From: Latrodectus hesperus
Taxonomy: Eukaryota; Arthropoda; Arachnida; Araneae; Theridiidae
DNA length: 64,000 bases
Direction: 5' to 3'
Assembly (NCBI GenBank): GCA_037975125.1
Contig: CM075856.1
Span: forward strand, 5,305,106-5,369,105
Part shown: positions 1 to 12,351 of the stretch, one piece after another
Layout: every line of letters starts with the position of its first letter
Position numbering within the stretch: the first letter of the stretch is position 1
The notes under the pieces: generated by a model
Seen by the model: the letters and a program-made list of their open reading frames with translations, nothing else
Told to the model about the DNA's origin: nothing
Databases searched by the model: none
Made by a program: the position numbers and the translations under genes

Positions 1-2525
1 AATATATGTTAAATATGTATATACTGTATCTACAAAAAGGAAATACATTACATATTCCTACATTCAGAACAGTTTGACAAAGAAAACCTGGAATTATTGA
101 AAGATTAGTTTTATTAGAAAATGTATGATGAAAGCATTTTTAAAATATCTTTGTAAGTTTTTACAATGTTATATGCTTGAAAGTAAAAATTTTGGTAACC
201 CCTTCAAATGAAGAAAACTACATATAAGTAATCAAATAGAAAATACAAATTTTTTAGTATGTATAATTCTAAAAATATTGCAAAACGCATAAAAAGTTAA
301 TAATTAAATCACTAGCATTTTTTTTAAAAAAATACCCAATTAATTAACATAAGATAATTTGTATATTTTATTTATGCACAGACAAAAATTTTTAAATCAC
401 TTCTTACGAAAATAAAATAAAACCAATTTATTTTAACACATAAAAAGAAATTGTAAATGTCAGAATTCTTTTAAGCAAAGCATCATTACTATCTCAACAA
501 TATATATATGTGTGTGTATGTGAATAGAAAAAAAAATACTGCTTTGATATGAAAACTGGCTCGCATGAGTGGTTCACGACATATGTTTCATCAAAGGAAA
601 AAAAAATTCTAATTTAATGTGAATCATATTTGACACAATGAAGTACTATAATAAGATTTAGAATGTCTTAGATTTATAATTCTAATTTGCAGTTTTAAAT
701 TTGTGGTTAGTGTATGAAATTTATTTTGTAATATTTGATTCCATTGTACATCATTACACATTGGAATTGTAATAAAATCAAAAAATATGGTTAGTAATTT
801 TATTTGGTTAAATTTTGTTTCAACTGCTCATTTAAAAGCATTGCTACATTTTTCAACATTTATGTATCATCCTGTTGACTATACCTATGAAAAAATGTAT
901 GGCGTATAATGATGCAATTTAGCACCATATAAATTACAATAAAATTTTTTATCTATTTGTTAAAATAAAAATATTAGTAAGCTGTTAGGCATTTCCTCTT
1001 CACAGTTAGAAAAAAAATTAAAATTTGCAAAATTCTTTGACATACTTTTATGAGGGAAAATGTCTACAAGATAATACGTAAGTTCCCATTTTTCTTGTTT
1101 GTTACCATTAAAAAAGAACCAGTTTACACTAGTTCTGCTTAGAATAAGGTAACATTTTATTTGACGATAAAATTTTATTTATCTTAGTTTAGCTTTTTTG
1201 TAGCTACCATCTTGCTAGTCACATCTTGGCATCAAAATATCAAGGGGTACGGGATGTAAACTTTTATCAACACAAATTAGGGTTGTTGATTAAATTTCAA
1301 TGTCATCAGCTTGACAAGGAAAATTTTCCAAATATTGACAATTGCTGTGTTACCCATGTATGCAAATAATTTTTTTTTCCAAAGTCCTAAGTTTATAAAT
1401 TTTATTTATTATATTAAAGTAGTCAATAAAAGGCATTATATTGCCATATTGTGTAACCCGAGTCTCAAATAAATAAATTAACATGCCTCTTAAATTTACA
1501 TATCAAAATATAATTCTGCTAAGAAAAGAATTTCTTATCTTTATAGAAGAGTTGAAACTATTCAAATTATCTGTACAATTAAGAAATGGTATTAACTTTT
1601 TTTAATTCAACAAATGATTAAAGTTTATTCTTTTATACTGAAAACTTATTATAATTTAGACAATAATAATGCTACTTAATGGAAGTAGTTAATTTGCTTT
1701 AACTGTTTCATAGTCAAGCCTAGTTTTCTTATAACAATATTTGAAAATATCATTTATTATTGAGATTGAAAAATATTGCACATAATTAATGATACATAGC
1801 CTTAAAATCAAAATTTATTCATTAGGTTACTATACACACATCATGTAGAACTTTATTAAGACTCCTAAGAAATTTGCGGAATTTATTTCTTGACAGCATG
1901 TGAATTAAAAGAACTCCCCTTAATTCTTGCATTGCGGGCTAATTTCATGAAGTAAGTAAATATGACAGATCAGGATAACTACTGTCACCCAAGGGATGGT
2001 ACGTTATACGTAGTGCATTGCATCACTTCAGGAATCATACCATTATTTAGAACAATATTGTTATGGTTTACAAGTCACTTTAACACAGTTTTTTGGATAG
2101 CTTATAAGTCTGCTGATGCAATAATTGCACACAATTTGAAAATATATCTTTTCAGTTACGAAATTTTTCTGCATGAATTTCCCCAGGTGAGAGGATTGGT
2201 ACATGTGTACAAACAATACTTCCAATCACACTAGGAAACTGAATTATGTGAAAGAATTTTTCATCGATCTGCAAGGAAACGTAATATTTAAATCTTTAAA
2301 AAATTACAAAAAAAGTTATTTAATTTCAATAAGTTCAGAGAGAATTAAATATGAATTAATTGTACTAACATATATACTATCCTGATACATAATTATATTT
2401 GAGAAAAATGTGCTCTTAAATAATATGTTATAATCATTTTTTCAACATTTGAGGAAGAAAAGAGATATTAATTTATAGCTTCAATAAATAAATAGTTGAA
2501 AACTTTTAATTAAATAAAAATTTCA
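1..2525 (+). repeat. Left arm of a large inverted duplication
   Basis: The reverse complement of this stretch is found at 23178-25387 and, beyond a transposon insertion, at 11301-11531. Landmarks that match include the GTGTGTGTATGTGAATAG stretch near 511, the GTGGTTCACGACATATG stretch near 571, the block near 1300 and the exon-like segment at 2187-2280. Similarity is uneven: roughly 85-92 percent over most of the arm by eye, but near-identical at about 420-890. The inner end fades out near 2525. The outer end is not seen, because the match still holds at base 1. Whether this is a dispersed repeat family or a local inverted duplication cannot be told from the window. Confidence 0.9.
2187..2280 (+). 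pseudogene. Exon-like segment, frameshifted copy (left arm)
   Basis: The segment lies between a splice-acceptor-like CCCCAG and a donor-like GTAATA. It is the counterpart of the open 93-nt segment at 23188-23280 (minus), but is 94 nt long because of one extra C near 2222, which breaks the reading frame. After the shift the frame reads HTRKLNYVKEFFIDLQGN, matching the other copy. I do not recognise the protein. Conservation of both splice-like borders and of the reading frame in one copy suggests a former exon of a duplicated host gene or gene fragment. Confidence 0.4.
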
Positions 2526-2556
2526 AAGCTGTAATCATAAATTTAAACTTTTTTGA

Positions 2557-2742
2557 GCACTCCAGTTATTCTTACCCTTTGCTACCCCCTACTTGTACGA
2601 AATGGGATTTTCATCGCTTTTGCACATAAAAATTAGAGCTAGAAATCGCTTAAATGCAAGTGATGACTTACGCATACATCTTTCGAAAAAGAAACCTGGC
2701 TTCGCCTGTATAATAATGAACAAACAACAGATTAGTCATTAA
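2557..2742 (+). pseudogene. hAT transposase C-terminal remnant (ZBED5-like)
   Basis: Sixty-one open codons follow an in-frame TGA at 2554 and end in TAA at 2740. The peptide contains LPFATPYLYEMGFSSLLHIK, then RNRLNASDDLRIHLSKK, and ends NKQQISH. This resembles the C-terminal dimerisation end of hAT-type transposases of the ZBED5/FAM200 kind, in which a C-E-x-G/x-FS segment is followed by an R-N-R-L ... D-L-R ... L-S pattern and an S-H end. The usual Cys before Glu is Tyr here. No catalytic part is visible upstream, so this is a fragment. It starts just inside the inner end of the inverted-repeat arm. Confidence 0.7.
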
Positions 2743-4363
2743 TAAAAATAATATTGTTTTGTATTTACATAAAATGTACAATGTTTTTCAATAAGCAATA
2801 AGTTTTGCAAAAAATGTATTTTTCTAGACTAAAAAAATTAAAACACATTTTTTCAATGGGGTGCGGAGATATATTTTCAGATTGAGAGCTTACGGGAAGT
2901 CGTGTTGGCTAGGTAAACTGTAACCGTACTTGGTACATTTTGGCGACGTTCCTTATTTAATACAAACCTAAAGAGTTAGTCTGAAAAGGGGTGTGGTGAA
3001 TGACGTGACCTAGTAGAGCGGTTGTAATAATGCAAGCAAATGAGGAAAATGCTAACAGAAATTTTATGAATCGAAAAGCAAATGAATGCAATAATATTTA
3101 AAATCACTTTCTATAATGATTCATGAATTCAATTTTTTTCTCTTTAATAAAAGAAATTAAATATTTTTGAATCATAAATTGTTAATCACAGAATAATTGT
3201 AAAATTTATCTTTCTTTTAAATTTTATAAAATGTGTATGGAATAAATTCTGTTAACAAAATAGGTCATTTATCTAACTACTTCTAAAATTAAATTTCTAA
3301 TCTTATTTTACAATTCAATTTACTTTATCTAAAACCATGTTAATAATAAATTTTTATTTCATCAATTTAATTTGCCATTTATTTGTAGCTTCAGAATTTA
3401 AATTGAGTATTTAATTTCAAATCCTTTAAAAGTGTGAAATTAACTATGTAATAAAATGAAACTTATAATTGGAATAAATGTTTAAAGATTTGTACTCATC
3501 CAAAGAATAGAAAATTATTTTTTTGATAATCACCATTTATTGATTAGAAGTGAGCAAAATTATTTCTTTATTACTCCATCTATTACAAAAATGAAAATAT
3601 ATTATTAATACTCATTCTAGAAAACAGTAGTTTTATGTATGTTTTTAATCATATCTTTTATGCATAAGTTTACACAAAAATAAGGCAGATTTTGAAGTTC
3701 AAATTTGATCAAATATTTAAAAATTGTTCAGGTCCTTAGACTGGAAAAAAAATTATTGTCAGATCTGATAGTCATAGTTAATAATTTAATTTTTCTTGCT
3801 TATAGTATTTATACCTTTATAGAGTATTATAAGATTAATGTTATTTTCTTAAATCTAAAAATTAAAATTTCCTTTTGAATAAGCAATGTTTTTGCCTTAT
3901 TTTAAATTTTTCTTTCAAAAGAAAAATATTCATTTTAGGAAATATATATTCAAAGAGAAATTCTCAATGATATAAATTATTCAAAAGTTGCTTGTTATAA
4001 AAGTATTTACCTTCAGCTGGTAACCAAATATAATTTTGCCATTATTTTCAAAGAGTGTATAAAATATGAGCCAAATCACAAATACTGAAAAAAATAAAAT
4101 TATTTTTCTCTTAGTAGATATATCGTTTAAAATTTAAAAGACATTCAATTTTTCCTAAAATTATAGCTGATTATTTAACTAACTTAAAAATTAATTTTCA
4201 AGATTCATTAATGTTGTAATTTTCAATAGTTATCCTAGAACAGAATTTCAATATTTATACAATTAAATGTATTTCAACAACCTAAATATAAATTGCGATT
4301 TATCAATACATTGTAATTATTTTTCAAAAATTTAATTTCAAAAATTTATAGTAAAAGAGAAGA
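2743..4363. other. No gene seen; hAT 3' tail then AT-rich DNA
   Basis: From about 2860 to 3030 the sequence is clearly more G+C-rich than its surroundings. It follows directly on the hAT stop codon, so it is probably the 3' noncoding end of that element. I could not find its terminal inverted repeat. From 3030 to 4363 I see only low-complexity AT-rich sequence. Confidence 0.45.
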
Positions 4364-4436
4364 GTATATCACGTTTGCACTTTATCTGATAAAGAAGCAT
4401 TACTTCTTTATCAGAAAAACTGTAAATGTGATATAC
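4364..4436. other. 34-bp-stem hairpin with 5-nt loop
   Basis: The arms 4364-4397 and 4403-4436 are inverted complements: 30 Watson-Crick pairs, two G-T wobbles and two mismatches, around the loop CATTA. The outer nine pairs (GTATATCAC / GTGATATAC) and the inner twelve (CTGATAAAGAAG / CTTCTTTATCAG) are perfect. The 73-nt size and short loop fit either a microRNA-precursor-like hairpin or a small fold-back element. No target-site duplication is evident. Transcription is not shown by the sequence. Confidence 0.85.
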
Positions 4437-5537
4437 CTACAATTAAACTATATATATATATAACAAATGTTACTTAAAAATATTATCCCCGAAATGTACT
4501 GGCCAAATTGCTTTTTCTTAATAAGAAACTAAGCGTCCTTAGTTAAAATATTACCTCTAGTAATTTACAAAATACCTCAAAAAATAATGAAAACTGTACA
4601 AAAATATGCAAATGATTATGGAAATAGAGGAAAGTTAATGAAAAATTTTATTTTTTATACTTTTTGCAGTTATAAATTTAAACTTTTGAAATGTCTTCTA
4701 TTTTAGTTTAAAGTTATATAGTCAAGTTATATAGCCGAAGTCAAGTTACATGTCTATAAAAAATTATAATATTGATTAATCGAATAAATCTTTTCTATTT
4801 CAAATAAAAAATATAATATATAATTAATATTGCTTCGGCTGATAAATATGTCGTCAGCACTTCTCTCTGGATGTGGTTATTTACTATTTAAAAAAATCAA
4901 AATGAAAATTTTTTTAAATATTTTACTTTTCTAAAATATTATTTAACATTCTATTAATTTTTTATAAGATATTAGATCCTTTTATTTAACAAACAATATT
5001 TTATTAAAATTTTATATTTTGTTTTGTAAATATAAAATGTTAACTTTTAATTGTATTTTAACAACAATAACATGATGAGATATAGCTCTCAAAAGAAAGG
5101 GGAAACTTCATAAAATTGAAATATCATTAATGAAAAATTCTTAAAATTAAATTACAAATACAAGAATTGCGTTAGATGTCCTTAAAATTTGCATTCTTAC
5201 TAATCAATAAGAAACAGATATAACACCCTGTATAAAACCCCCATTAGCTCTTGTCAAGAATACAAAAGCCTCTAATTATTGATGGGACTTATTTCCGGCT
5301 TTACACTAGAACATCTCAAAATAATTGCATTGTAATGACTTACAGCGGGGAAGTCCATCAATCGCTGTCAGCTGAAGAAACCAACGTGTGCTAGTGGTTT
5401 GATTTGTGAATGTCCGGCTAGAAAATTTCTACAAGTCCCTGTTATAATTTTTTGCAACACTAAATATGAATTTTCTTTATTTAGAAAATATTATCTGGAA
5501 ATTTATTACTAAGCAATTTTTGTATTTAAATTCTAAA

Positions 5538-5577
<40 letters not shown>

Positions 5578-5649
5578 GTAGAAAAATATTTTAAAATTAT
5601 AAATTATAATAATATGATATTCATTGTCATAGCTATCATATATATTTTA

Positions 5650-5722
<73 letters not shown>

Positions 5723-6887
5723 ATTTTCTTCTGATATAAAAAATAAAAAATATTAGATTGGATCAAATGATTTTAATCATTGCTCTAAAGTAGTTAAATG
5801 CGTCATATCTTTTAAACAAAAAATCAGAAAAACTTTTAAATATCTGTAGTAACTAGTTAATTCGTTGTTTAATTGATAATTAGCTTTAATCCTTGCAACA
5901 TCAACATTATATTTCTAAAATCATCAAATAATTTTCAAAATCATTAAAAGTTTTTATAAAATTGAATGCTGTAATACTTACAAACTGAAGAATTTTGACA
6001 AAATTGTATATTTTTAATAATTAGAAAAAATAATAAACTAACTTAATTGCCTAACATTAGCTTTTAGGGGAAATAGTAAGCTACTGACTTCTGTTTAAAT
6101 ATTTGGAAAAAATGTTGATTGTAAATTTTTCATGATCCGAATGATTTCTGTTTCTATAATTTTGTAAAAAATATCATTCCTTACTGGAATCTATTGTTAT
6201 TATATTTATTTTAGTATTTCTTGAATTGTTATGCCTAAATATTAAAATAAATATATCTCACGCATGAAAATTGTTTTTAGAAGGAGAATAAAAGCAAAAA
6301 TAAAAATGGGGAAATCTTAACGCTACTATTTAGAATAGTAATTTAGTTATTAAATATTTAATATAAAACTGTTAATATCACACATTTTTTCACATATATT
6401 CAAATTAATTCTGCATTAAATATTTTTCCCTTCACCGAACTATATCTACCTTGATATGCAAAAGATCAGAAGTGGTAAATTTCGAGAAACATTGCTTAAA
6501 AAAATAATTTTGTAAAATAATGTTTTAACTTCCTTCTTCATTTGATAGTTATAAAATATAAATATTTTGCTTCACTTGATTGCATCAAATGTTTCGAAAA
6601 TTCTATACATTTTAGAAAATTAATATTGTTTTAAAACCTTATTTTTTAAATTTGAATATTTGATTCCAAACAAAAAATATTAACCAAATATTACGATATA
6701 GAATTAAAATTAATTTCATCATGTTAAGATTTATGTTTTTGATTATTTTATATCTCTCGATATATTTTCATATTTTTAGTTAGTTCTTATAGATAAATAT
6801 GATAAATAAACCTTGAAAGTATAATTATAACATTAATTTGCAAGTATTTACTTTTAAAACATTTGTATCTTCAGTTAAAGTATGCAT
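4437..6887. other. No gene seen; two TA microsatellites
   Basis: This is AT-rich DNA without a supportable gene. It includes TA dinucleotide runs at 5539-5576 and 5652-5722. A slightly more G+C-rich patch at 5220-5460 has no recognisable coding. Confidence 0.5.
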
Positions 6888-6990
6888 CATGCTAATACCT
6901 AAGCTTTGTTTCCATTTTCTGATAAATATAATCTTGTCACAAAGCTATATATTCATCAGAAAAGGGAAACGAAGCTCAGGTATTAGCATG
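6888..6990. other. 36-bp-stem hairpin with about 31-nt loop
   Basis: The arms 6888-6923 and 6955-6990 form an inverted repeat. It opens with the perfect 13 pairs CATGCTAATACCT / AGGTATTAGCATG and closes with TTTTCTGAT / ATCAGAAAA. Over 36 positions there are 33 Watson-Crick pairs, one wobble and two mismatches. Like the hairpin at 4364, its inner stem carries TCTGATAAA. The 103-nt length fits a long microRNA-like precursor or a miniature fold-back element. Confidence 0.85.
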
Positions 6991-8158
6991 ACTCTGACAT
7001 AAATATAATTTTTCTATGAAAATAATTTCATTATGAAGAAAAATTTAAATATATTAATTACTGTTGTAAATGTTAAAATTTTATTTAAAGTTTTATGATT
7101 CGTTTTAAAATCAAGTTTGATAGAATTAAATTAATTTTACAAAGTTATTTTTTAACGTTCAACAAAAATTCATGTAACCTACATTATTTTATTTACCAAA
7201 AAACATATTTTTTAAAACTAAGATTTTCCATTTTTTGTCGATCATTTATAAAATTATATAAGTATTTAAAATGATAAATCTACGAGCAAGCTATTTAATT
7301 TTTAAATTAAAATTAGATTTAATGTAAAATTAATTAAAAACCTAGAAATCACAAAGATTTAATATTCTTCAATAATATGGTTTTGTTAAAAACGATGAAC
7401 TTGGTTCGAAAATTTTGACTTTTAAAAATCTTGATTTTTGGAACAAAAAAAATATATATCGAATTTCGTTTTCTGTCTTGCTCGTGTTCTTTACATTTAC
7501 TTATTTAAAACCTATATTTAATTATTACAATTTATAACAAAAACCTGTTTTAGCTTAAGAGAAATCATTCTGGAGGAATATAATGAAATCGGGCATAATT
7601 ATTGTAAAAAATAATGTTCGATTTATGCTGATTCTGCACTGTAAAAAATAAAAAAGATCTTAATGTATAAATTATTGAATCAAAAAGAAAATATGTCATT
7701 GCGTAAAACAATATGAAAAAACAAAAACAAGCTCTTTTGAATAAAAAAAATAAATATTTTAAAATCGTAAGAATGTCCTATTAAAAATTAAAAATAAGTA
7801 GACATTCATCATTGGTAAAGTAAACGACTGAGAAAATTTCGCATAATCATGAGAAAAGAATGTTAAAACTCTTGTCTAGTATGAATACCTGCATTGATTT
7901 GTTTGTCCTTAAACTATCTTTTTTACAAGGTCTAGTTAGATCGGGAACAACAATTAAAAGTCTAATTCCCAATAAGAATTTTAGTCAATAGAAAACTTAA
8001 ATACAGAGCGTTTCAGTTTTTGAAAAATAAAAAATATTACAAATTTACATGTTTTGGCTGAGAATATTTATGATTTTATTATAAAAAATATATAAGTATA
8101 TAATTCAATGCTCCAAAGAAATTAAATCTTAAACTCCATTGAAGCTGCATAATGTGAA
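6991..8158. other. No gene seen
   Basis: This stretch is low-complexity AT-rich DNA. I see no open frame or repeat worth naming until the hAT remnant at 8159. Confidence 0.5.
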
Positions 8159-8372
8159 GATGTTACTAAAATTATGAGTGTACAGACAATTTTTACTATT
8201 TCAACGTCAATTGTTAGCTGTGAACGTTCGTTCAGTAAATTAAAATTAATTCTGACATATGCGATCAACCATAGGACAAAATTATTGGAGTGACTTAGCA
8301 TTTTTAAGCGGCGAATTTGAAAAAATTGAAGTGATCACCACTGATGAAGTAATTAATCAAATTCATCATTAA
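8159..8372 (+). pseudogene. hAT transposase C-terminal remnant (dimerisation domain)
   Basis: One frame (8159 to about 8250) reads STSIVSCERSFSKLKLILTY. A second frame, shifted near 8250, continues RSTIGQNYWSDLAFLSGEFE and stays open to TAA at 8370. Together they match the hAT C-terminal dimerisation signature (x-SCERSFSKLKLIKTYLRSTM... with a following LA-x-LS-x-E). The type is the TTF/ZMYM1-like group, different from the ZBED5-like remnant at 2557. A frameshift divides the two halves and a stop lies just upstream, so this is a relic. Confidence 0.75.
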
Positions 8373-10440
8373 TGGCAAATGAAATGCATAACTAATTAAT
8401 TTATCCTAACTCACTGTTATTTATAAATACATTTAATCTATATATATTATATATTAACATCATTCACTGCTGTAAAATATACATTTTTGAAAATAATTAT
8501 ATTAATATGTAAAATTAATAATTATTTTAAATTATTTATAAATTATAGCAAATTTTATTATTCTCATGTTACATTTCTGAATCCAATTCTAGAGTTCTGA
8601 TTATTTTTTATTCGATTTTTGTTGTTTCAAATTTAAAACATAACCTAAATCTTCAAAACTCTCTACAACTTGAATTATTATAAAGAAAGTGCTTTTATTA
8701 TTTGCATTATAATCTCTTTATGAGTTTATATTATATTACTATTTATTGTGGTAGGGCACCAAAATAGATATCCTTCAAATTCCCATGAACTGGGTAAAAC
8801 GCAAACAGCACCTGTGTCTCGATAGATCATTTTATAATTGCTTACTTTATTGACATGAGATATTCTGGTTCCTGGAAAAGTGTTATCTCCCCTAGTTTGT
8901 TGATCGATTTTAAATTATTACCAGATGTGGGAAAAGCAGTTTAACTTCCTGTGGTATTTGTACTCAAAATTTCTCAAGGGAGGATCGTTGCCACTTTGGA
9001 TGACCGAGTTCCAGTGACTCAGTTTGCTGAGTTTTCAGATCAAAATTTCTCAAGAAAGCGTGGGAAAATCTCTTGTCAAAATTAGTTCTTTACGCACAAG
9101 AATAAACTTACAAATTGCACGGATGTTAGTAATAAGAGTTGAAGACAAATATCCATAATTATAGATAATAGTTTTTTATAAATTGATTTTTAGTTGTTAC
9201 AACCCTTTAGTTTCTTTTGCATATTTGTAACTACTTATATAATCTCATGAACTTGCAAAACAAACTGCATAAATGAAATAATTAAAAACCAGTTAAATAA
9301 ATATATACTTATATGTCGAGATTTATGTGATCTGGGCAAAAAACTTGGAGATTAAATTATAAGCTCAGCAAATGTTACAAAACAAGGGGTTTTATTGCAT
9401 TAACAAGAGTTAATATCTTATATTTGAATGATTTGGAGTTTGAATAATGAGAAATGCTGAATATGCCATTGCAAAAAATTTGTGATTAGTAATTTCAACA
9501 TAAAAATATACACAATAAATATATTTAATTCACAGGTTTAATTCAAAAAAATTTATTCCTTTATTACATATATTTAATTTTGGTAAGTAGGAGAATACAT
9601 ATGTAAATTATAGTATTTAATAATACTTATGTAATATGTTATATACTTTCAGATAAAATGTATAAAGTATAAATATGCTAATTTTTATTCATGTAATTTA
9701 TGATTATCAGATATAATATGGCAAAAACAATTTTAAATTTAATTGCTGAAAAAATAGGGAAAATCATCAATAAGTACTTAAACTACCATGCAAGCTTCAA
9801 TTTAAATTATCTAATTTCTCTTTTCATTGCTTTTAAAAGCACATGATGAGTTTTGATGAAATAATTTTATTTATAGAAGGTAAGTAATACTATTGGTTAT
9901 GTTATATTTAACTTTTTCATTTAAAGGTCCAAGTATTAATATTGAAATGTCATAACCACTGGTACCAAATGCATTAATAACATCATTGTTTTAAAAAAAT
10001 GAGTTACACCAACAAGAAAAGTATTTATTTAAGTTCTTTATATCATGTTCGCTTGGATGTAAGGTATGATAGATTGTTGTCTATGTTTTTGTTGTATCAT
10101 ATTTATAGTTACTTATTGTGTTATGTTATTAACAAATATAAAAATCAAACTCTTTTATTTTTAGTTATTTTTACTAACAATAAATGTTTTTGATTTTTAT
10201 ATTTGTAAATGAACGTCTATTAATGCCGATAAAATACTTTTAATATTTGAAGTGCAAAATGGCAAAGAATTATTTTTTGAATCTTTTTCCATTATATAAT
10301 AAGACAATCGCTTTATAAAATTATCAAAAAAATCCTAATATTCCTAATATGAACGAAATATTCTAATATGAATATGAAATTAAATCCTAATATGAACGAA
10401 ATATCTTAGAACAAGAAAAACGCTGCTAAATATACTACGT
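8373..10440. other. No gene seen; richer patch at 8756-9070
   Basis: The stretch is mostly AT-rich. The patch at 8756-9070 is more balanced in base composition and contains the 15-base direct repeat TCAAAATTTCTCAAG at 8964 and again at 9040. I could not assign it to a gene or element family. Confidence 0.4.
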
Positions 10441-10930
10441 TCACTCACATGTCATAATGATGTTTATTTCTCCACCTTATATTTCACCCAATCACATTTT
10501 CCCCGGGCAACGATAGCTCCGCCTACAGCTCATCGTAGCTGGGTTACCATGCTGTGACTGTAATCGCTTAGATTTGGCGAAGAAAGTGAGGAAATGTGTC
10601 ATTTGGCGGAGGCAACACGAATACCCGTATATCCCCTTCAGATTCAAAGGGGTGTGACTCGCTAGAAAGTTTAACGGCCGTATTTACCTTCAATCCCGAC
10701 CGCTAGGTACGAGCGAAATTCTGGGCCAAAGCTGAAGCAATATTCACCCTCAACTTCAGTATGAATAACCGAGGCGAAAATCTGGCTCTACGTTCAAGAA
10801 CAATATCTTCCTATAAAGCAAAGTTAAGCCTGTTAAGCCTTGTAATTGGGGATATAGCACAGGTAAGCCAATCAACAATTTTAAAAGTGATCTCCAAAGC
10901 AAAGCTATTGCATATTTGCGACCGCATTAT
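10441..10930. other. G+C-rich island of unknown nature
   Basis: About 10499-10760 is near half G+C, with many CpG dinucleotides, inside DNA that is about a quarter G+C. No convincing coding frame or known element was found. It ends in a TATAAA-containing 22-mer at 10811-10832 that is nearly repeated at 26969-26990 (20 of 22 bases). It could be a degraded transposon end or a promoter patch. Confidence 0.35.
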
Positions 10931-11300
10931 ATTAAAATTTTACTGATAGCATTGTCTTCTATTATAAAGATGGTTGATGAAAGAAATGTTTAATTTGCAA
11001 AAACTTTCATGATCCTTTTGGATAAATATATGTAAGTCTAAAAAAGATATAATAAATAAAAGAGTACACATTATGGAAAGAACATGGTTTTCAATATCTA
11101 GTTAAATGATACAGAATTACATGAAAGAGTGTGGGTATTTAATTCTATTTTAAACTTTGTTACTTTTATCCTGTCAACCATTCCCGTATAAAAAATTTTA
11201 CCCAAATTTTGTAGCTTAGTGAATATATAAATTTATTTAAACTTCATTTTCCAGTTTCATTTTTAATGACTGCAAACTTTAAACTTAAAATTAAAACTAG

Positions 11301-11531
11301 GAAATTTTAATTAAAAAAAATTTTCAACTTTTTCTATTTATTGAAGCTATAAATTAACACCTGTTTTCTTCCTCAAATGTTGAAAAAATGATTATAACTG
11401 ATATTATTTGACAGCACATTTTTATCAAATATAATTATGTATCGGGATAATGTTTGTACAATTATTTCATACTTAATTCTCTCAGAACTTATTGAAATAA
11501 AATAAACTTTTTTAGCAATTTTTTAAAGATT
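11301..11531 (-). repeat. Right arm of inverted duplication, inner part
   Basis: This is the reverse-complement counterpart of about 2293-2524, for example the TTATTGAAGCTATAAATTAA stretch near 11339 against 2470-2490. The arm is interrupted at 11531 by the Ty3 element and resumes at 23178. The uninterrupted left arm (AAATCTTTAAA near 2291) shows what the target looked like before insertion. Confidence 0.88.
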
Positions 11532-11835
11532 TGTGGTGAAACACTTCTGCTCGGAAGTTGGCAACAGCAACTAGAAAAACTTTCTACATGAACATTGGCA
11601 ACACCAACTTTCTCCGGAACAATACCGCATGGTGAGCAGGAGGGCAGATTCACTTTTTCCCCGACGATGTGAACGGACTAGTTCAGAGTTTGTTTCCCTC
11701 TCAGAGAATTTTGTATTTGCAACTCTCTTTAACATTTTCTTTAATTAAAAATAAAATTTAGTTCAATTTTAAATATATGGTGTGTTTTATTAAAAACTTG
11801 CAATTATTAAAAACTAATTAAAACCGCATCCCATA
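11532..11835 (+). repeat. 5' LTR (304 bp)
   Basis: It begins TGTGGTGAAACAC and ends CGCATCCCATA. The joined halves of the 3' LTR have the same length (304 bp) and differ at five positions by my comparison, about 1.6 percent. This points to a fairly recent insertion. The end could be 11834 or 11835. Confidence 0.93.
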
Positions 11836-11837
11836 TC

Positions 11838-11855
11838 TGGTGACCACTACGTGAA
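11838..11855 (+). promoter_or_regulatory. Primer binding site, tRNA-Trp-like
   Basis: TGGTGACCACTACGTG starts two bases after the LTR. It differs at only two places from the complement of the 3' end of arthropod tRNA-Trp as I recall it (TGGTGACCCCGACGTG). CsRn1-clade elements are known to use tRNA-Trp. This is where minus-strand DNA synthesis would start. Confidence 0.75.
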
Positions 11856-12351
11856 CACGCTATTCCTCAAGCCCTACTAGGATTTGGAAGTAACTCCAGC
11901 GCCATGAGATGTCATGAGTAAATGTCAGTGCTGATTGGTAATCATTCATAACTTCTAGGATGCAGGTAGGATCTTTCTATAATTTTCTTAAACGTAGCGT
12001 TATGTGCTCTTTGGTTGTTCACTGGGGTCGGTTTCTTGGAAAATTGTGCATATATATTTTAACACAAAGTTTTTCTTAGTTAAATTATTATTAGTACATA
12101 TTTTTTCCCCATGAACTACACTCCGTTCACTACTCTACAATTTTAGCTATCCTTTCGCATCATGCTGTGTTTTTATTATTTAATTTAATGTATTGCATTA
12201 TATGAATATTCATTGATTCTTTTATAATTCATAGCTAATATTTTTTGTGTTTATTGTATTTTTTATTTATATATCTTGGTATTGAAAACTATACGCACTT
12301 CCCTATTATTGATTTGTATACTTTGTAATTTTTTTCTGATAAATTTTGACC

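Noticed and set aside
1962..2385. Two overlapping frames of 90 and 60 codons in the left arm
   Set aside because: The right arm does not keep these frames outside the 31-codon exon-like part, so only that part is reported.
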